From the NCBI GenBank assembly GCA_050633505.1, contig JBOEGQ010000004.1, positions 62,001 through 126,000 of the forward strand: DNA of 64,000 nt, given 5' to 3'. Origin of the DNA: UBA1672 sp050633505. Its GTDB lineage: Bacteria > Pseudomonadota > Alphaproteobacteria > Micavibrionales > Micavibrionaceae. This document shows, piece after piece, positions 26,108 through 35,226 of this stretch (the stretch's first letter is position 1; every line of letters starts with the position of its first letter). A program made the translations under genes and the position numbers. The notes below the pieces were generated by a model. It ran no database searches, was not told the origin of the DNA, and saw only the letters and a program-made list of their open reading frames with translations.

Positions 26108-27546
26108 TGGGATCTTTCGATATCATGCCTCTTCTGCCTGAAATTTTCCTTATCCTAACGGCCATGGGCTTTTTAATGGTTGGGGTTTTCCAAGGAAATA
26201 AAACAACTGATGTTTTATGTTGGTCATCTTGCGCAAGCTGTATTATTGCCATTTTCCTCATTACCGGAGAGGACATCACCTCTGTTCGTTACCTGTTGAA
26301 TGGTATGCTGGTTCTTGATCCATTTGCGGTAACAATGAAATTAATCATTCTGATTGGTATAATTTACTCTTTGGCTCTTTCTGTACAATATATATATCAA
26401 GAGCGTATTGCCCGTTTTGAATACCCTGTTTTGATCATGTTCGCCGGTATCGGTATGTTGTTTATGGTTTCGGCTAACAACTTTCTAAGTCTTTATATGG
26501 CATTGGAATTACAATCTTTGAGCCTGTATGTATTGGCGGCATTCCATCGTAACTCTCTTCGCTCAAGTGAAGCCGCGGCTAAGTACTTTATCTTGGGTGC
26601 ATTATCATCTGGAATGCTTCTATTTGGTATTTCACTTGTTTACGGATTTACCGGTAGTCTGGATTTCACGATTATCAATAATACATTGAGCCAAATGGAG
26701 CTTATGCCTCCCGGCTTTACCGTTGGTATGGTTTTCATCCTTGCTGCTATCGCGTTCAAAGTATCCGCTGTTCCGTTTCACATGTGGACACCGGATGTGT
26801 ACCAAGGTGCACCAACCAGTGTGACAGCATTCTTCGCAATTGCCCCCAAAATTGCGGCTTTGGCGATGCTGATCCGCGTATTATTCGTTCCGTTTGAGGC
26901 TGCAATAGATCAGTGGACTCAGGTTCTATATCTTATTTCTCTGGCTTCATTGTTCTTTGGTTCTTTTGCTGCCATTGCGCAAAACAATATAAAGCGCCTG
27001 ATCGCCTATAGCTCCATCGCGAATATGGGCTATGCCTTGATTGGGGTCATTGCAGGAACGGCTGAAGGCGTGGCGTCAGTTATCGTGTTTCTATCCATTT
27101 ACATGGTTATGACCGCCGGTACATTTGCCGTGATATTATGTATGCGCCGTAACGATATTTCAGTAGAAAAAATATCTGATTTATCGGGACTATCAAAAAC
27201 GCAGCCTGTACTTGCCTATGCAATGGCGGCGCTTATGTTCTCCATGAGCGGTATTCCGCCAATGGCTGGTTTCTTTGGTAAGCTGTTTATCTTCAATGCG
27301 GCAGTTGCCAGTGGTTTTTACGTACTGGCCGTCTTAGGGATTTTAGCATCTGTTGTTTCTGCATTCTATTATTTGCGGATTATTAAAGTCATGTTCTTTG
27401 ATGATGCATCAGATCCTTTTGATTCCGTTATTAGTTTTGAAAAACGTCTTGTTCTTCTGTTTTCAATGGCATTTATCTTAGGGTTTATATTCTATCCAAA
27501 CTTTATATTAAACAGTGCCACGATCGCCGCAGAAGCGCTATTCTAG
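26107..27546 (+). CDS. nuoN: NADH-quinone oxidoreductase subunit N
   Basis: Third antiporter-like proton-pumping subunit (ND2 type), next to NuoK. The 479-aa protein has MALELQSLSLYVLAAFHRNS (conserved Glu), AIAFKVSAVPFHMWTPDVYQGAPT (channel Lys), AYSSIANMGYALIGV and MFSMSGIPPMAGFFGKLFIF. Last nuo gene. birA follows 4 bases after the stop, the usual alphaproteobacterial junction. Confidence 0.97.
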   Translation: MGSFDIMPLLPEIFLILTAMGFLMVGVFQGNKTTDVLCWSSCASCIIAIFLITGEDITSVRYLLNGMLVLDPFAVTMKLIILIGIIYSLALSVQYIYQERIARFEYPVLIMFAGIGMLFMVSANNFLSLYMALELQSLSLYVLAAFHRNSLRSSEAAAKYFILGALSSGMLLFGISLVYGFTGSLDFTIINNTLSQMELMPPGFTVGMVFILAAIAFKVSAVPFHMWTPDVYQGAPTSVTAFFAIAPKIAALAMLIRVLFVPFEAAIDQWTQVLYLISLASLFFGSFAAIAQNNIKRLIAYSSIANMGYALIGVIAGTAEGVASVIVFLSIYMVMTAGTFAVILCMRRNDISVEKISDLSGLSKTQPVLAYAMAALMFSMSGIPPMAGFFGKLFIFNAAVASGFYVLAVLGILASVVSAFYYLRIIKVMFFDDASDPFDSVISFEKRLVLLFSMAFILGFIFYPNFILNSATIAAEALF

Positions 27547-27550
27547 TATC

Positions 27551-28282
27551 GTGAAATGGCAACATTATAAATTCGACGTTTTAAGCTCAACACAAAGTCA
27601 CTTACAAGCCCTTGTAAATGAAACGCCCAACCTTCCCGAAGGATATGTGGTTCAGGCTGGGAAACAAACCAGTGGCTATGGCCGTCATGGCCGTGATTGG
27701 GAAGAGGGCGAAGGTAACCTATATACGTCTTTCCTTCTTCGCCCAGATTGCAGTGTATCTGCGATAGGGGAGGTTTCACTCCTAAGTGGTGTGGCTCTTG
27801 CCAATACATTTAGAAAACATATCAAAACCCCGCCCATATATCTGAAATGGCCCAATGATGTTCTCATAGAGTATAAAAAATGCAGTGGCATCTTGATTGA
27901 TTCCGGTTCAATTCATGACGGCCTGATCCCTTACCTCATCATTGGTGTTGGGGTTAATGTAAAAGCAGCTCCACTAAAAGAGAGCAGCCATTTACAACAT
28001 TATTTAACGGATGACATAAATGCAGATACAGTCTTATCGGATTTGCGACAAGAGTTCTCAACACTATATGAGCAATGGAAAAGGGAAGGCTTTACCCCAA
28101 TACGGGATAAATGGCTGAAAAACAGTTTTCCGGTTGGAACACGTGTTAGTGTTAAAATAAAAGACAATAAAATAACCGGAAAATTCCAAACCATTGACAA
28201 TACAGGTGCTCTGGTCATAACTTGCGATAACAGCAATAAAACAAAAACCATCACAGCAGGTGATGTGTTTATCAACGAATAG
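27551..28282 (+). CDS. birA: Biotin--[acetyl-CoA-carboxylase] ligase
   Basis: Attaches biotin to the carrier protein of acetyl-CoA carboxylase and other carboxylases through biotinyl-AMP. The ~243-aa protein has the catalytic domain only: STQSHLQAL, QTSGYGRHGRDWEEGEGNLY (the ATP/biotin loop GRxGRxW), YLKWPNDVL, KCSGILID and IGVGVNV, then the short C-terminal beta domain. There is no N-terminal DNA-binding domain, so it is not a repressor of the E. coli type. I chose the GTG at 27551, just after the nuoN stop. A GTG at 27515 would overlap nuoN by 32 bases and adds unlikely residues. Confidence 0.93.
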   Translation: MKWQHYKFDVLSSTQSHLQALVNETPNLPEGYVVQAGKQTSGYGRHGRDWEEGEGNLYTSFLLRPDCSVSAIGEVSLLSGVALANTFRKHIKTPPIYLKWPNDVLIEYKKCSGILIDSGSIHDGLIPYLIIGVGVNVKAAPLKESSHLQHYLTDDINADTVLSDLRQEFSTLYEQWKREGFTPIRDKWLKNSFPVGTRVSVKIKDNKITGKFQTIDNTGALVITCDNSNKTKTITAGDVFINE

Positions 28283-28293
28283 GTTAATAATTT

Positions 28294-29070
28294 ATGTTAC
28301 TGGCCATTGATGTTGGCAATACCAATACGGTCTTTGCTATATTTTCTGAAGATACACTCATGCATTCTTGGCGTTGCACGACTGAACGCTCACGTTCGGC
28401 AGACCAATATGCCGTGTTCCTTAATCAAATGTTTGAACTTGTTAAAATACAATTAGATGATATTGATGATGTCATTATTAGCTCAGTGGTACCGGATACG
28501 CATTTTAACCTTGATCGTTTATGCGCCAACTATATTAAGAAAAAAGCTTTATTCGTGAATGCAGATAATGCCGAGATACATGTTGATTTGGATCAACCGA
28601 ATGAAATTGGTGCTGATCGCCTTGTCAATGCAGCTGCAGTCATTGCACATTATCAAACCCCGGCTGTCGTTGTTGATCTTGGAACGGCGACAACATTTGA
28701 TGTCATTGATGAAGGTAACATCTATCGCGGTGGCGTGATTGCGCCGGGTGTTCGTTTATCTATGGGGGCATTAACAAACCGCGCGGCAAAGCTGCCTCAA
28801 ATTACAATTGAAAAACCGGAAAAGACAATTGGGAAAAGTACACTTGCCGCAATGCAATCCGGTATGTATTGGGGCTATATTGGTCTTATTGAAACCATTT
28901 TAGAGCGCATAACAGAAGAACTCGGTAAAACCCCAACGATTATTGCCACAGGCGGTCTGGCGCCGCTTTATGCACAAAGTACGGATTCTATTGACGTTGT
29001 AGATGAAAACCTTATCTTCAAAGGGCTTCTTGAGATTTATAAAAAAGAAACAGCGAAAAACAATATATGA
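28294..29070 (+). CDS. coaX: Type III pantothenate kinase
   Basis: First enzyme of coenzyme A synthesis, phosphorylating pantothenate; the type III form needs a monovalent cation and is not inhibited by CoA. The 258-aa protein has the ASKHA-fold motifs IDVGNTNTVFAIF (phosphate 1), NEIGADRLVNAAA, VVVDLGTATTFDVID (phosphate 2), GGVIAPGVRLSMGAL and a late ATGGLAPLYA. Length is normal. Its stop overlaps the rnj start by four bases, the conserved birA-coaX-rnj order of alphaproteobacteria. Confidence 0.96.
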   Translation: MLLAIDVGNTNTVFAIFSEDTLMHSWRCTTERSRSADQYAVFLNQMFELVKIQLDDIDDVIISSVVPDTHFNLDRLCANYIKKKALFVNADNAEIHVDLDQPNEIGADRLVNAAAVIAHYQTPAVVVDLGTATTFDVIDEGNIYRGGVIAPGVRLSMGALTNRAAKLPQITIEKPEKTIGKSTLAAMQSGMYWGYIGLIETILERITEELGKTPTIIATGGLAPLYAQSTDSIDVVDENLIFKGLLEIYKKETAKNNI

Positions 29071-30743
29071 AAAACCTTTTCAAACCGAATGCCTTCTATT
29101 TTACGCCATTAGGCGGTAGTGAAGAATTTGGAACAAACCTTAACCTATATGTATGTAATAATGAATTTCTGGCCATTGATTGTGGAATAGGGTTTGCAGA
29201 TGACCGTTTTCCAGGAATAGATCTTCTATTACCAAACCCTCAACTATTAGAGGAAAATAAAGACCGGCTGAAAGGTATTGTTATCACGCATGCCCATGAA
29301 GATCATATCGGCGCGGTAGCCTACCTTTGGGAACGTTTCAAATGCCCCTTATACGCATCGCCATTCACGGCATCCGTTTTGCGAAAAAAGCTGGAAGAGC
29401 AGGGATTATCTGATGCAAAAATTAATATTATAAAGCCGGATTCCTCTATTCAAGTTGGTGCATTCCACTTAACTTTTCTTCCTGTTTCGCACTCTGTCCC
29501 TGATAGCTGCGCTGTATTTATAGAAACAGAGCATGGAAATGTATTGCACAGTGGTGACTGGAATTTAGATCATTCACCGGTTATTGGCGAAAAGACCGAA
29601 GAGGCGCGCTTTCGGTCACTTGCCGAAAAAGGGGTGCTTGCCTATATCGGTGATTCAACCAATGCACAGGTTAATGGTTATGCCGGATCTGAAAGCGATG
29701 TATCAACAGGCATGGAAAAAGAGTTCAAACAGCATAGCGGGAAAATTGTTGTGACCATCTTCGCATCCAATATCGGGCGTCTGGTCAGCATTGCAAGAGC
29801 AGCAGAAAAAAGTGGCAGAAGTGTCGTTCTGATTGGTAGATCCTTACACAGAATGTCTTCTTGCGCACGTGAATGCGGATATTTAGACAACGATATTCCT
29901 GACTTTCTAAGTGAAGATGACCTTGATCACATTCCAGATGATCAAATTGTCCTTGTTGTTACCGGATCACAAGGGGAACACCGCGCCGCCTTGGCACGCA
30001 TATCACGTGGAGACCACAGAAGCGCAAAACTAACCAAGGGGGATACGGTGATTTTCTCATCTCGTGCGATCCCCGGAAACGATCGACGCATAAATACCGT
30101 CAAAAATGATTTAATAGCCTCCGGCGTTCAGGTTGTAACACCAGAAGATACCAAAAACACAATTCATGTTTCTGGTCATCCATGTCGCGAAGAGATCTCA
30201 ACCATTTTACAATGGATACGCCCGCAATGTGTCATTCCGGTTCATGGAGAACGCTTGCAACTCGATGCACATGCAAAATTGGCGGAAGACTGCCAAGTGA
30301 ACCAGACAATTGTTCCATGCAACGGTTCAGTGATCCGACTTGCACCAGATAATCCTGAGATCATAGATCATGTCGAAACAGGCCTTCTTGCTGTGGACCT
30401 ACGCCGAATTATCCCCGCAACGCATCAGTCAATAACAGCACGTCGTAAATTACAATATTCCGGAACCGTTCATGCGTCTCTTGTACTAAACCAAGATTTG
30501 CATGTTCTTGGCGAAATAAAAATAGATACTGTCGGGATCAGTTGTACACGAAGTGACGACTGCATCACCGATGACTTAAGGGCCGAGATACAACGGATTT
30601 TACAAGATCTCCAAGAGGATGGCATATCACGTCATGAAGATGAACTCGCAGAGCAGGTCAGAATAGGGCTACGCCGTTATGTCATAGATATGTTGGGTTT
30701 AAAGCCAAAGACAACAATACATATAACCGTTCTAGATATATAA
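29067..30743 (+). CDS. rnj: Ribonuclease J
   Basis: Metallo-beta-lactamase/beta-CASP ribonuclease with 5'-3' exonuclease and endonuclease activity, important in rRNA maturation and mRNA decay in alphaproteobacteria. The 558-aa protein has GGSEEFGTNLNLYVC at the start, the zinc motif THAHEDHIGAVAYL, HSVPDSCAVFIET and HSGDWNLD. The beta-CASP region follows (IFASNIGRLVSIARAA, VVTGSQGEHRAALARIS), then IHVSGHPCREEI and VIPVHGERLQL. A C-terminal dimerisation domain of about 120 residues ends the protein. Overlaps coaX by four bases. Confidence 0.96.
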   Translation: MKNLFKPNAFYFTPLGGSEEFGTNLNLYVCNNEFLAIDCGIGFADDRFPGIDLLLPNPQLLEENKDRLKGIVITHAHEDHIGAVAYLWERFKCPLYASPFTASVLRKKLEEQGLSDAKINIIKPDSSIQVGAFHLTFLPVSHSVPDSCAVFIETEHGNVLHSGDWNLDHSPVIGEKTEEARFRSLAEKGVLAYIGDSTNAQVNGYAGSESDVSTGMEKEFKQHSGKIVVTIFASNIGRLVSIARAAEKSGRSVVLIGRSLHRMSSCARECGYLDNDIPDFLSEDDLDHIPDDQIVLVVTGSQGEHRAALARISRGDHRSAKLTKGDTVIFSSRAIPGNDRRINTVKNDLIASGVQVVTPEDTKNTIHVSGHPCREEISTILQWIRPQCVIPVHGERLQLDAHAKLAEDCQVNQTIVPCNGSVIRLAPDNPEIIDHVETGLLAVDLRRIIPATHQSITARRKLQYSGTVHASLVLNQDLHVLGEIKIDTVGISCTRSDDCITDDLRAEIQRILQDLQEDGISRHEDELAEQVRIGLRRYVIDMLGLKPKTTIHITVLDI

Positions 30744-30754
30744 AGGATTCCCAT

Positions 30755-31018
30755 ATGCAAATCACATCGGGCATTGTTGTCTTTATTATGATTTGGTGGA
30801 GTGTGATTTTTTGTATCCTGCCTATTGGCATGTCAACAACATATGATAAAGATGATGAAAACGACACTCTACAAGCTCCGGGCGCACCCAAAACCTTTAA
30901 TTTGAAAAAAAAGTTGCTTCTGACTACTCTGATTTCAGTGATTTTATGGTGTATTGCCTATATAATCATAGAAACGGATGTTTTTGACATTAGAGAATGG
31001 GCCTTAAGGGAAGAATAA
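30755..31018 (+). CDS. DUF1467 family small membrane protein
   Basis: An 87-aa membrane protein of the DUF1467 family, whose function is unknown. It has an N-terminal helix (TSGIVVFIMIWWSVIFCILPIG), a polar linker containing APGAPKTFNLKKKLLLTT, and a second helix. These are the features of this family, which is nearly restricted to alphaproteobacteria and sits between rnj and proS in many of them. It starts 11 bases after rnj. The position is a useful taxonomic marker. Confidence 0.85.
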   Translation: MQITSGIVVFIMIWWSVIFCILPIGMSTTYDKDDENDTLQAPGAPKTFNLKKKLLLTTLISVILWCIAYIIIETDVFDIREWALREE

Positions 31019-31019
31019 A

Positions 31020-31505
31020 ATGCTTCGCATTATAATCTTGTTTTTCGTAATATGCTTCACCTCTTCGGCGTATGCAAAGCAAGAAGCGAAGCCGAAGTCG
31101 CACATTGATATCCTATGCAAAAATATCAAACTTAAAAACGATCAGCCAACCAATGGAGCCGAATATGTCCCCGGCGTAGATGTTCATGGCAATACGGTTG
31201 CCTCTGCAGATTTACCAGCACCACCATCTCCGTATCTGAATAATCCCATTATTATCCCAATTGAGATAGATTTAATTGAGCGCTATAACATAACGGGTCT
31301 GCCATCTGGTGCCATCTTGGATGCCAAAATTGCAGACCTGAAGGTCTATGCCAATGGCAATGTTGAATATAATGATCAAAATGTCACATCAAAGATAGAA
31401 AAACTTTGCCAAGACCATAGACAGGAAAAAGACAATCCCGTACCCTCTACCAACTTAAAAAAAGAAAAAACAATAAACGATAAAATCGAAGGGCAATACC
31501 CTTAA
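31020..31505 (+). CDS. Unknown exported 161-aa protein upstream of proS
   Basis: Function not recognised. The N-terminus MLRIIILFFVICFTSSAYAK is a clear Sec signal peptide cleaved after AYA, leaving a ~142-aa periplasmic protein with two Cys (ILCKNIK near the start and EKLCQDH near the end) that could form a disulfide. The middle PGVDVHGNTVASADLP, followed by IIIPIEIDLIERYNI and ILDAKIADLKVYANGNVEYN, resembles a small beta-rich domain seen in uncharacterised alphaproteobacterial proteins; I recall no name. It starts 1 base after the DUF1467 gene and is probably co-transcribed with proS. Confidence 0.7.
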   Translation: MLRIIILFFVICFTSSAYAKQEAKPKSHIDILCKNIKLKNDQPTNGAEYVPGVDVHGNTVASADLPAPPSPYLNNPIIIPIEIDLIERYNITGLPSGAILDAKIADLKVYANGNVEYNDQNVTSKIEKLCQDHRQEKDNPVPSTNLKKEKTINDKIEGQYP

Positions 31506-31521
31506 GTATTACGAGTAAAAC

Positions 31522-32973
31522 ATGACAAAGAAACAAAAAACAGCCATTACCCCAACACGTAATGAAGACTTCCCCGAATGGTATCAACAGGTCATTAAAG
31601 CCGCAAATATGGCCGAAAATTCACCTGTCCGTGGGTGCATGATTATTAAACCATACGGCTTTGCCCTATGGGAGAACATGCAACAAGTCTTTGATCAAAT
31701 GATAAAAGAACATGACGTTGAGAATGTTTATTTCCCATTGCTTATCCCGTTAAGCTTTATTTCACGTGAATCCGAACATGTTGATGGCTTTGCGAAGGAA
31801 TGCGCCGTTGTTACCCATCATCGATTGGAATCATCCGAAGATGGGGGCCTTCAACCCGCAGGAAAGCTGGAAGAGCCTTATGTCGTTCGCCCAACATCCG
31901 AGACGATTATCGGGGATTCAATGGCAAAATGGATACAATCTTATCGTGATTTACCGATGAAATTGAACCAGTGGTGTAACGTGATGCGTTGGGAAATGCG
32001 TACACGTCTTTTCTTACGTACATCGGAATTCCTGTGGCAAGAGGGACATAATGCCTTTGAAACTGCCGATCAAGCACAAGAAGATACCCTTAAAATGCTG
32101 GAGGCTTACCGCCACTTTGCAGAAGACTATCTCGCCTTACCTGTTATCACTGGTGAGAAAACTGCCGATGAACGTTTTCCCGGGGCAATTGCCACGTATA
32201 CAATCGAGGCCATGATGCAAGATGGTAAGGCCTTACAAGCCGGGACATCTCATAATCTGGGGCAAAACTTCTCTAAATCTATTGGCATTAAATTCCAAGG
32301 GCGTGATGGAGATGAGCAACTTGCCCATACAACAAGCTGGGGTATATCAACCCGTCTGATCGGGGGAATGATCATGACCCATGGTGACGATGACGGCATG
32401 ATTATGCCACCGCGTATTGCACCACATCAGGTTATTGTTATTCCGATTATTCGTGATGGTCAGGATGCAGACGCAATGAATGCCTATATTGATAACTTGA
32501 AGGACAAACTCAAGTCTATCGGTGTAAGGGTGAAAGTTGATGACCGGGAACTTCGTACACCTGATAAAATGTGGGACGCCGTTAAAAAAGGCGTGCCGTT
32601 ACGCGTGGAAATTGGGGCAAGAGAAGTCGAGCAGGGCACATTGACCTATATCCGACGTGATATTGGTCGTGACAGTAAAACAAGCTGTAGCGTTGATGAA
32701 TTTGTTTCAACTGTTCAATCAACGCTTGATTCCATCCATGATGCACTATGGCAACGTGCGGCTGATTTCCGTGATGCAAATATCAAGGATGTTGAAACAC
32801 TTTCCGATATAAAAACACAGTATGACGAAGGTCACATTGGCTATGTACGTGTTGATACGTCTGTTATTGAAGATGGTGATTTTGATGCCATTTTAAAAGA
32901 GCATTCACTTACAACACGTTGTATGCCGTTTTCAGATGACGGAAAGAAAGTTCTGATCGGAAAGGCTTATTAA
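31522..32973 (+). CDS. proS: Prolyl-tRNA synthetase, archaeal/eukaryotic type (ProS type 3)
   Basis: Charges tRNA-Pro with proline in the cytosol. The 483-aa sequence belongs to the archaeal/eukaryotic-like class: NEDFPEWYQQVIKAANMAE, SPVRGCMIIKPYGFALWENM, YFPLLIPLSFI, the class II motif 2 region (QWCNVMRWEMRTRLFLRTSE), GTSHNLGQNFSKS, and a class II motif 3 region (GGMIMTHGDDDGMIMPPRIA). The anticodon-binding domain (PHQVIVIPII) and the C-terminal alpha/beta domain ending in Tyr (GKAY) follow. Alphaproteobacteria normally encode the ~440-aa bacterial-type ProS, beginning MRLSRYFLPILKETP, at exactly this position. The C-terminal domain lacks an obvious four-Cys zinc set. Confidence 0.95.
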   Translation: MTKKQKTAITPTRNEDFPEWYQQVIKAANMAENSPVRGCMIIKPYGFALWENMQQVFDQMIKEHDVENVYFPLLIPLSFISRESEHVDGFAKECAVVTHHRLESSEDGGLQPAGKLEEPYVVRPTSETIIGDSMAKWIQSYRDLPMKLNQWCNVMRWEMRTRLFLRTSEFLWQEGHNAFETADQAQEDTLKMLEAYRHFAEDYLALPVITGEKTADERFPGAIATYTIEAMMQDGKALQAGTSHNLGQNFSKSIGIKFQGRDGDEQLAHTTSWGISTRLIGGMIMTHGDDDGMIMPPRIAPHQVIVIPIIRDGQDADAMNAYIDNLKDKLKSIGVRVKVDDRELRTPDKMWDAVKKGVPLRVEIGAREVEQGTLTYIRRDIGRDSKTSCSVDEFVSTVQSTLDSIHDALWQRAADFRDANIKDVETLSDIKTQYDEGHIGYVRVDTSVIEDGDFDAILKEHSLTTRCMPFSDDGKKVLIGKAY

Positions 32974-32978
32974 CCTCA

Positions 32979-34220
32979 ATGATTTCAAAGTTTGAACGCA
33001 GTGTATCATGGCGCTATTTGCGATCTAAAAAGGCAGAGGGTTTTGTCTCTGTTATCGCGGGGTTTTCCTTTGCCGGAATTATGCTTGGCGTTGCAACATT
33101 GATTATCGTGATGAGCGTTATGAACGGTTTTAGACAAGAACTGTTCAGTCGTATTCTTGGATTAGGCGGTCATATGAACGTCTATTCACAAGCCGGTGCC
33201 CTTTATGATTACCCGACATTAAGTCAGGATATCCTGTCGATTCCGGGCGTTCGGACAATTACCCCGGTTATTGAAGGCCAAACCCTTTTATCTTACGGCA
33301 GCAACGCCAGTGGTGTGATGGTACGCGGGATTGCGCAAGCCGACTTTGCAAACCGTGATATCCTTTATAACGGAATTATAGAAGGCGATATTGAGAATTT
33401 TCGTGAATATAAAATTGCCATTGGCTCTGTGCTTGCGAAAAAGCTGCGTTTAAAAACAGGCGATAAAATAACACTGACGTCTCCGGTCTTGAAAAGCACG
33501 CCATTTGGCACGATGCCAACACAGAGAAGCTTTGAAATCGGTATTATATTCGATGTTGAAATGTACGAATATAATAGTGGCTTTGTTTTTATGCCGTTAC
33601 CTGCTGCACAAAAATTCTTTCAATTCAAGAACTCTGTCGGGGCGATTGAAGTCTTTTTAAAGGATCCTGAAAAGCTAGACCAAGTCCGTAAGAACGTCGA
33701 ATTGATCCTTAATGGACGCGCGCGTATCTATGATTGGCGTGATATGAATAAAAGCTTTTTTAACGCATTAGAAGTTGAACGTAATGTCATGTTCCTGATC
33801 CTGAGTATGATTATTCTGGTCGCGGCGTTTAACATCATTTCTTCTATGATTATGTTGGTAAAGGATAAGGGGCATGATATCGCCATCATGCGCACTATGG
33901 GGGCGACGCGCGGTAATATGATGCGCATCTTTATGCTTACCGGGGCCAGCATCGGCTTTATCGGTACATTATTAGGCTCTGTTCTGGGTATTAGTTTTGC
34001 CCTTAACATTGAGACCATCAGAACATTTCTAGAGGGGATAAGCGGGGCATCCTTATGGGATGAAGAGATCCGTTTTCTTTCCGAAATTCCTGCAGAAATT
34101 GACTGGAACGAAGTTGCCAGTGTTATCTTAATGGCGTTCTCTCTTTCTATCTGCGCCACAATCTATCCGGCATGGCGTGCCGCACGGCTAGATCCGGTTG
34201 AGGCATTACGCTATGAATAA
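32979..34220 (+). CDS. lolC: Lipoprotein-releasing ABC transporter permease, LolC/LolE family
   Basis: Inner-membrane permease that extracts outer-membrane lipoproteins and hands them to LolA. The 413-aa protein has an N-terminal helix (SVIAGFSFAGIMLGVATLIIVMS), a large periplasmic domain (~residues 50-265), and three C-terminal helices. It also carries AIMRTMGATRGNMMRIFML, the cytoplasmic coupling region, and the terminal AARLDPVEALRYE. Only one permease gene is present, as is common in alphaproteobacteria, so it probably forms a homodimer (LolF-like). Its end overlaps the lolD start by 8 bases. Confidence 0.93.
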   Translation: MISKFERSVSWRYLRSKKAEGFVSVIAGFSFAGIMLGVATLIIVMSVMNGFRQELFSRILGLGGHMNVYSQAGALYDYPTLSQDILSIPGVRTITPVIEGQTLLSYGSNASGVMVRGIAQADFANRDILYNGIIEGDIENFREYKIAIGSVLAKKLRLKTGDKITLTSPVLKSTPFGTMPTQRSFEIGIIFDVEMYEYNSGFVFMPLPAAQKFFQFKNSVGAIEVFLKDPEKLDQVRKNVELILNGRARIYDWRDMNKSFFNALEVERNVMFLILSMIILVAAFNIISSMIMLVKDKGHDIAIMRTMGATRGNMMRIFMLTGASIGFIGTLLGSVLGISFALNIETIRTFLEGISGASLWDEEIRFLSEIPAEIDWNEVASVILMAFSLSICATIYPAWRAARLDPVEALRYE

Positions 34221-35181
34221 TCAGGTGATGGATATAGACTTAATGAGCACATTCGAAAAATATGCATTTCCTGACGCCAAGGCAGACAAGAAAAGCTATT
34301 ACATGGCGGCGCCATCTGCAGTGCCTGACGAGGCCGCTTTAGAAGAAGATGATTTTGATCTGATTGAAGACGACCTTCAGGACTTCGATGATATTGAAGA
34401 AGATGATGACCTTGGTACAATTGAGGATGATTACCCACCGGAAACAGGTGATGAAGAGCTTCTGGCAGAACAGCCAACAACAGAAGAGTCGGCAGTAGAA
34501 GAGGGACTTATCCTGCTTGGTGTGCGTAATCTGAATAAAATTTATAAACAAGGCGGCAATAAATTACATGTCCTGAATAATGTGGACCTACGCCTTTATT
34601 CAGGTGAGATTACCGCACTTGTCGGGCCAAGTGGCTCGGGTAAATCAACACTTTTACATATGCTTGGCCTTTTAGACTCCCCAACATCCGGGCAAATCAT
34701 GATGAAGGATCAAGATGTTTCAAAGCTATCGGATAGGACACGTACAAAATTACGGAATGAGCATATCGGCTTTGTATATCAGTTTCATCACCTTCTGCCT
34801 GAGTTTTCAGCAATCGAAAATGTTGCTCTCCCTCAAATCATTGCAGGACAGCCAAAACAAGATGCAGAAGAAAAGGCCGCAGACCTTCTCGGTAAGCTTG
34901 GCCTCAGCCACCGCATAAACCATAGACCGGCGACACTATCCGGTGGAGAGCAACAGCGCGTTGCCATTGCACGTGCCTTAGTCAACGATCCATTGCTGCT
35001 ATTCGCAGATGAACCAACCGGAAATCTCGATCCGGAAACAGCAGAGGAAGTCTTTGAGCTTCTTTTAGACCTTGTACGCAGTCGCGGCATCGGCGCATTA
35101 ATTGCGACACATAATCTGGATCTTGCCAATGAAATGGATCGCATTTTAGAAGTAAAATCGGGAAGAATTCTGCCTTACTGA
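34213..35181 (+). CDS. lolD: Lipoprotein-releasing ABC transporter ATPase LolD with acidic N-terminal extension
   Basis: ATPase driving lipoprotein release with LolC. The C-terminal ~220 residues are a standard LolD: Walker A GPSGSGKST (~138-146), Q-loop FVYQFHHLLPEFSAIENV, signature LSGGEQQR, Walker B LLLFADEPTGNLD, and H-loop ATHN. The first ~98 residues are unusual. After KADKKSYYMAAPSAVPDE comes a run of about 55 residues dominated by Asp and Glu (for example EEDDFDLIEDDLQDFDDIEE). Typical LolD proteins are ~225-235 aa and lack this. Start choice is uncertain: ATG 34213 (overlapping lolC by 8), 34228 or 34243. All keep the acidic part. An internal start closer to the ABC domain has no obvious ribosome site. 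Confidence 0.92.
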   Translation: MNNQVMDIDLMSTFEKYAFPDAKADKKSYYMAAPSAVPDEAALEEDDFDLIEDDLQDFDDIEEDDDLGTIEDDYPPETGDEELLAEQPTTEESAVEEGLILLGVRNLNKIYKQGGNKLHVLNNVDLRLYSGEITALVGPSGSGKSTLLHMLGLLDSPTSGQIMMKDQDVSKLSDRTRTKLRNEHIGFVYQFHHLLPEFSAIENVALPQIIAGQPKQDAEEKAADLLGKLGLSHRINHRPATLSGGEQQRVAIARALVNDPLLLFADEPTGNLDPETAEEVFELLLDLVRSRGIGALIATHNLDLANEMDRILEVKSGRILPY

Positions 35182-35226
35182 TTTTTGGGATAGATCTTTA
35201 TGACACTTATTTGCTAGATTTCCTCT

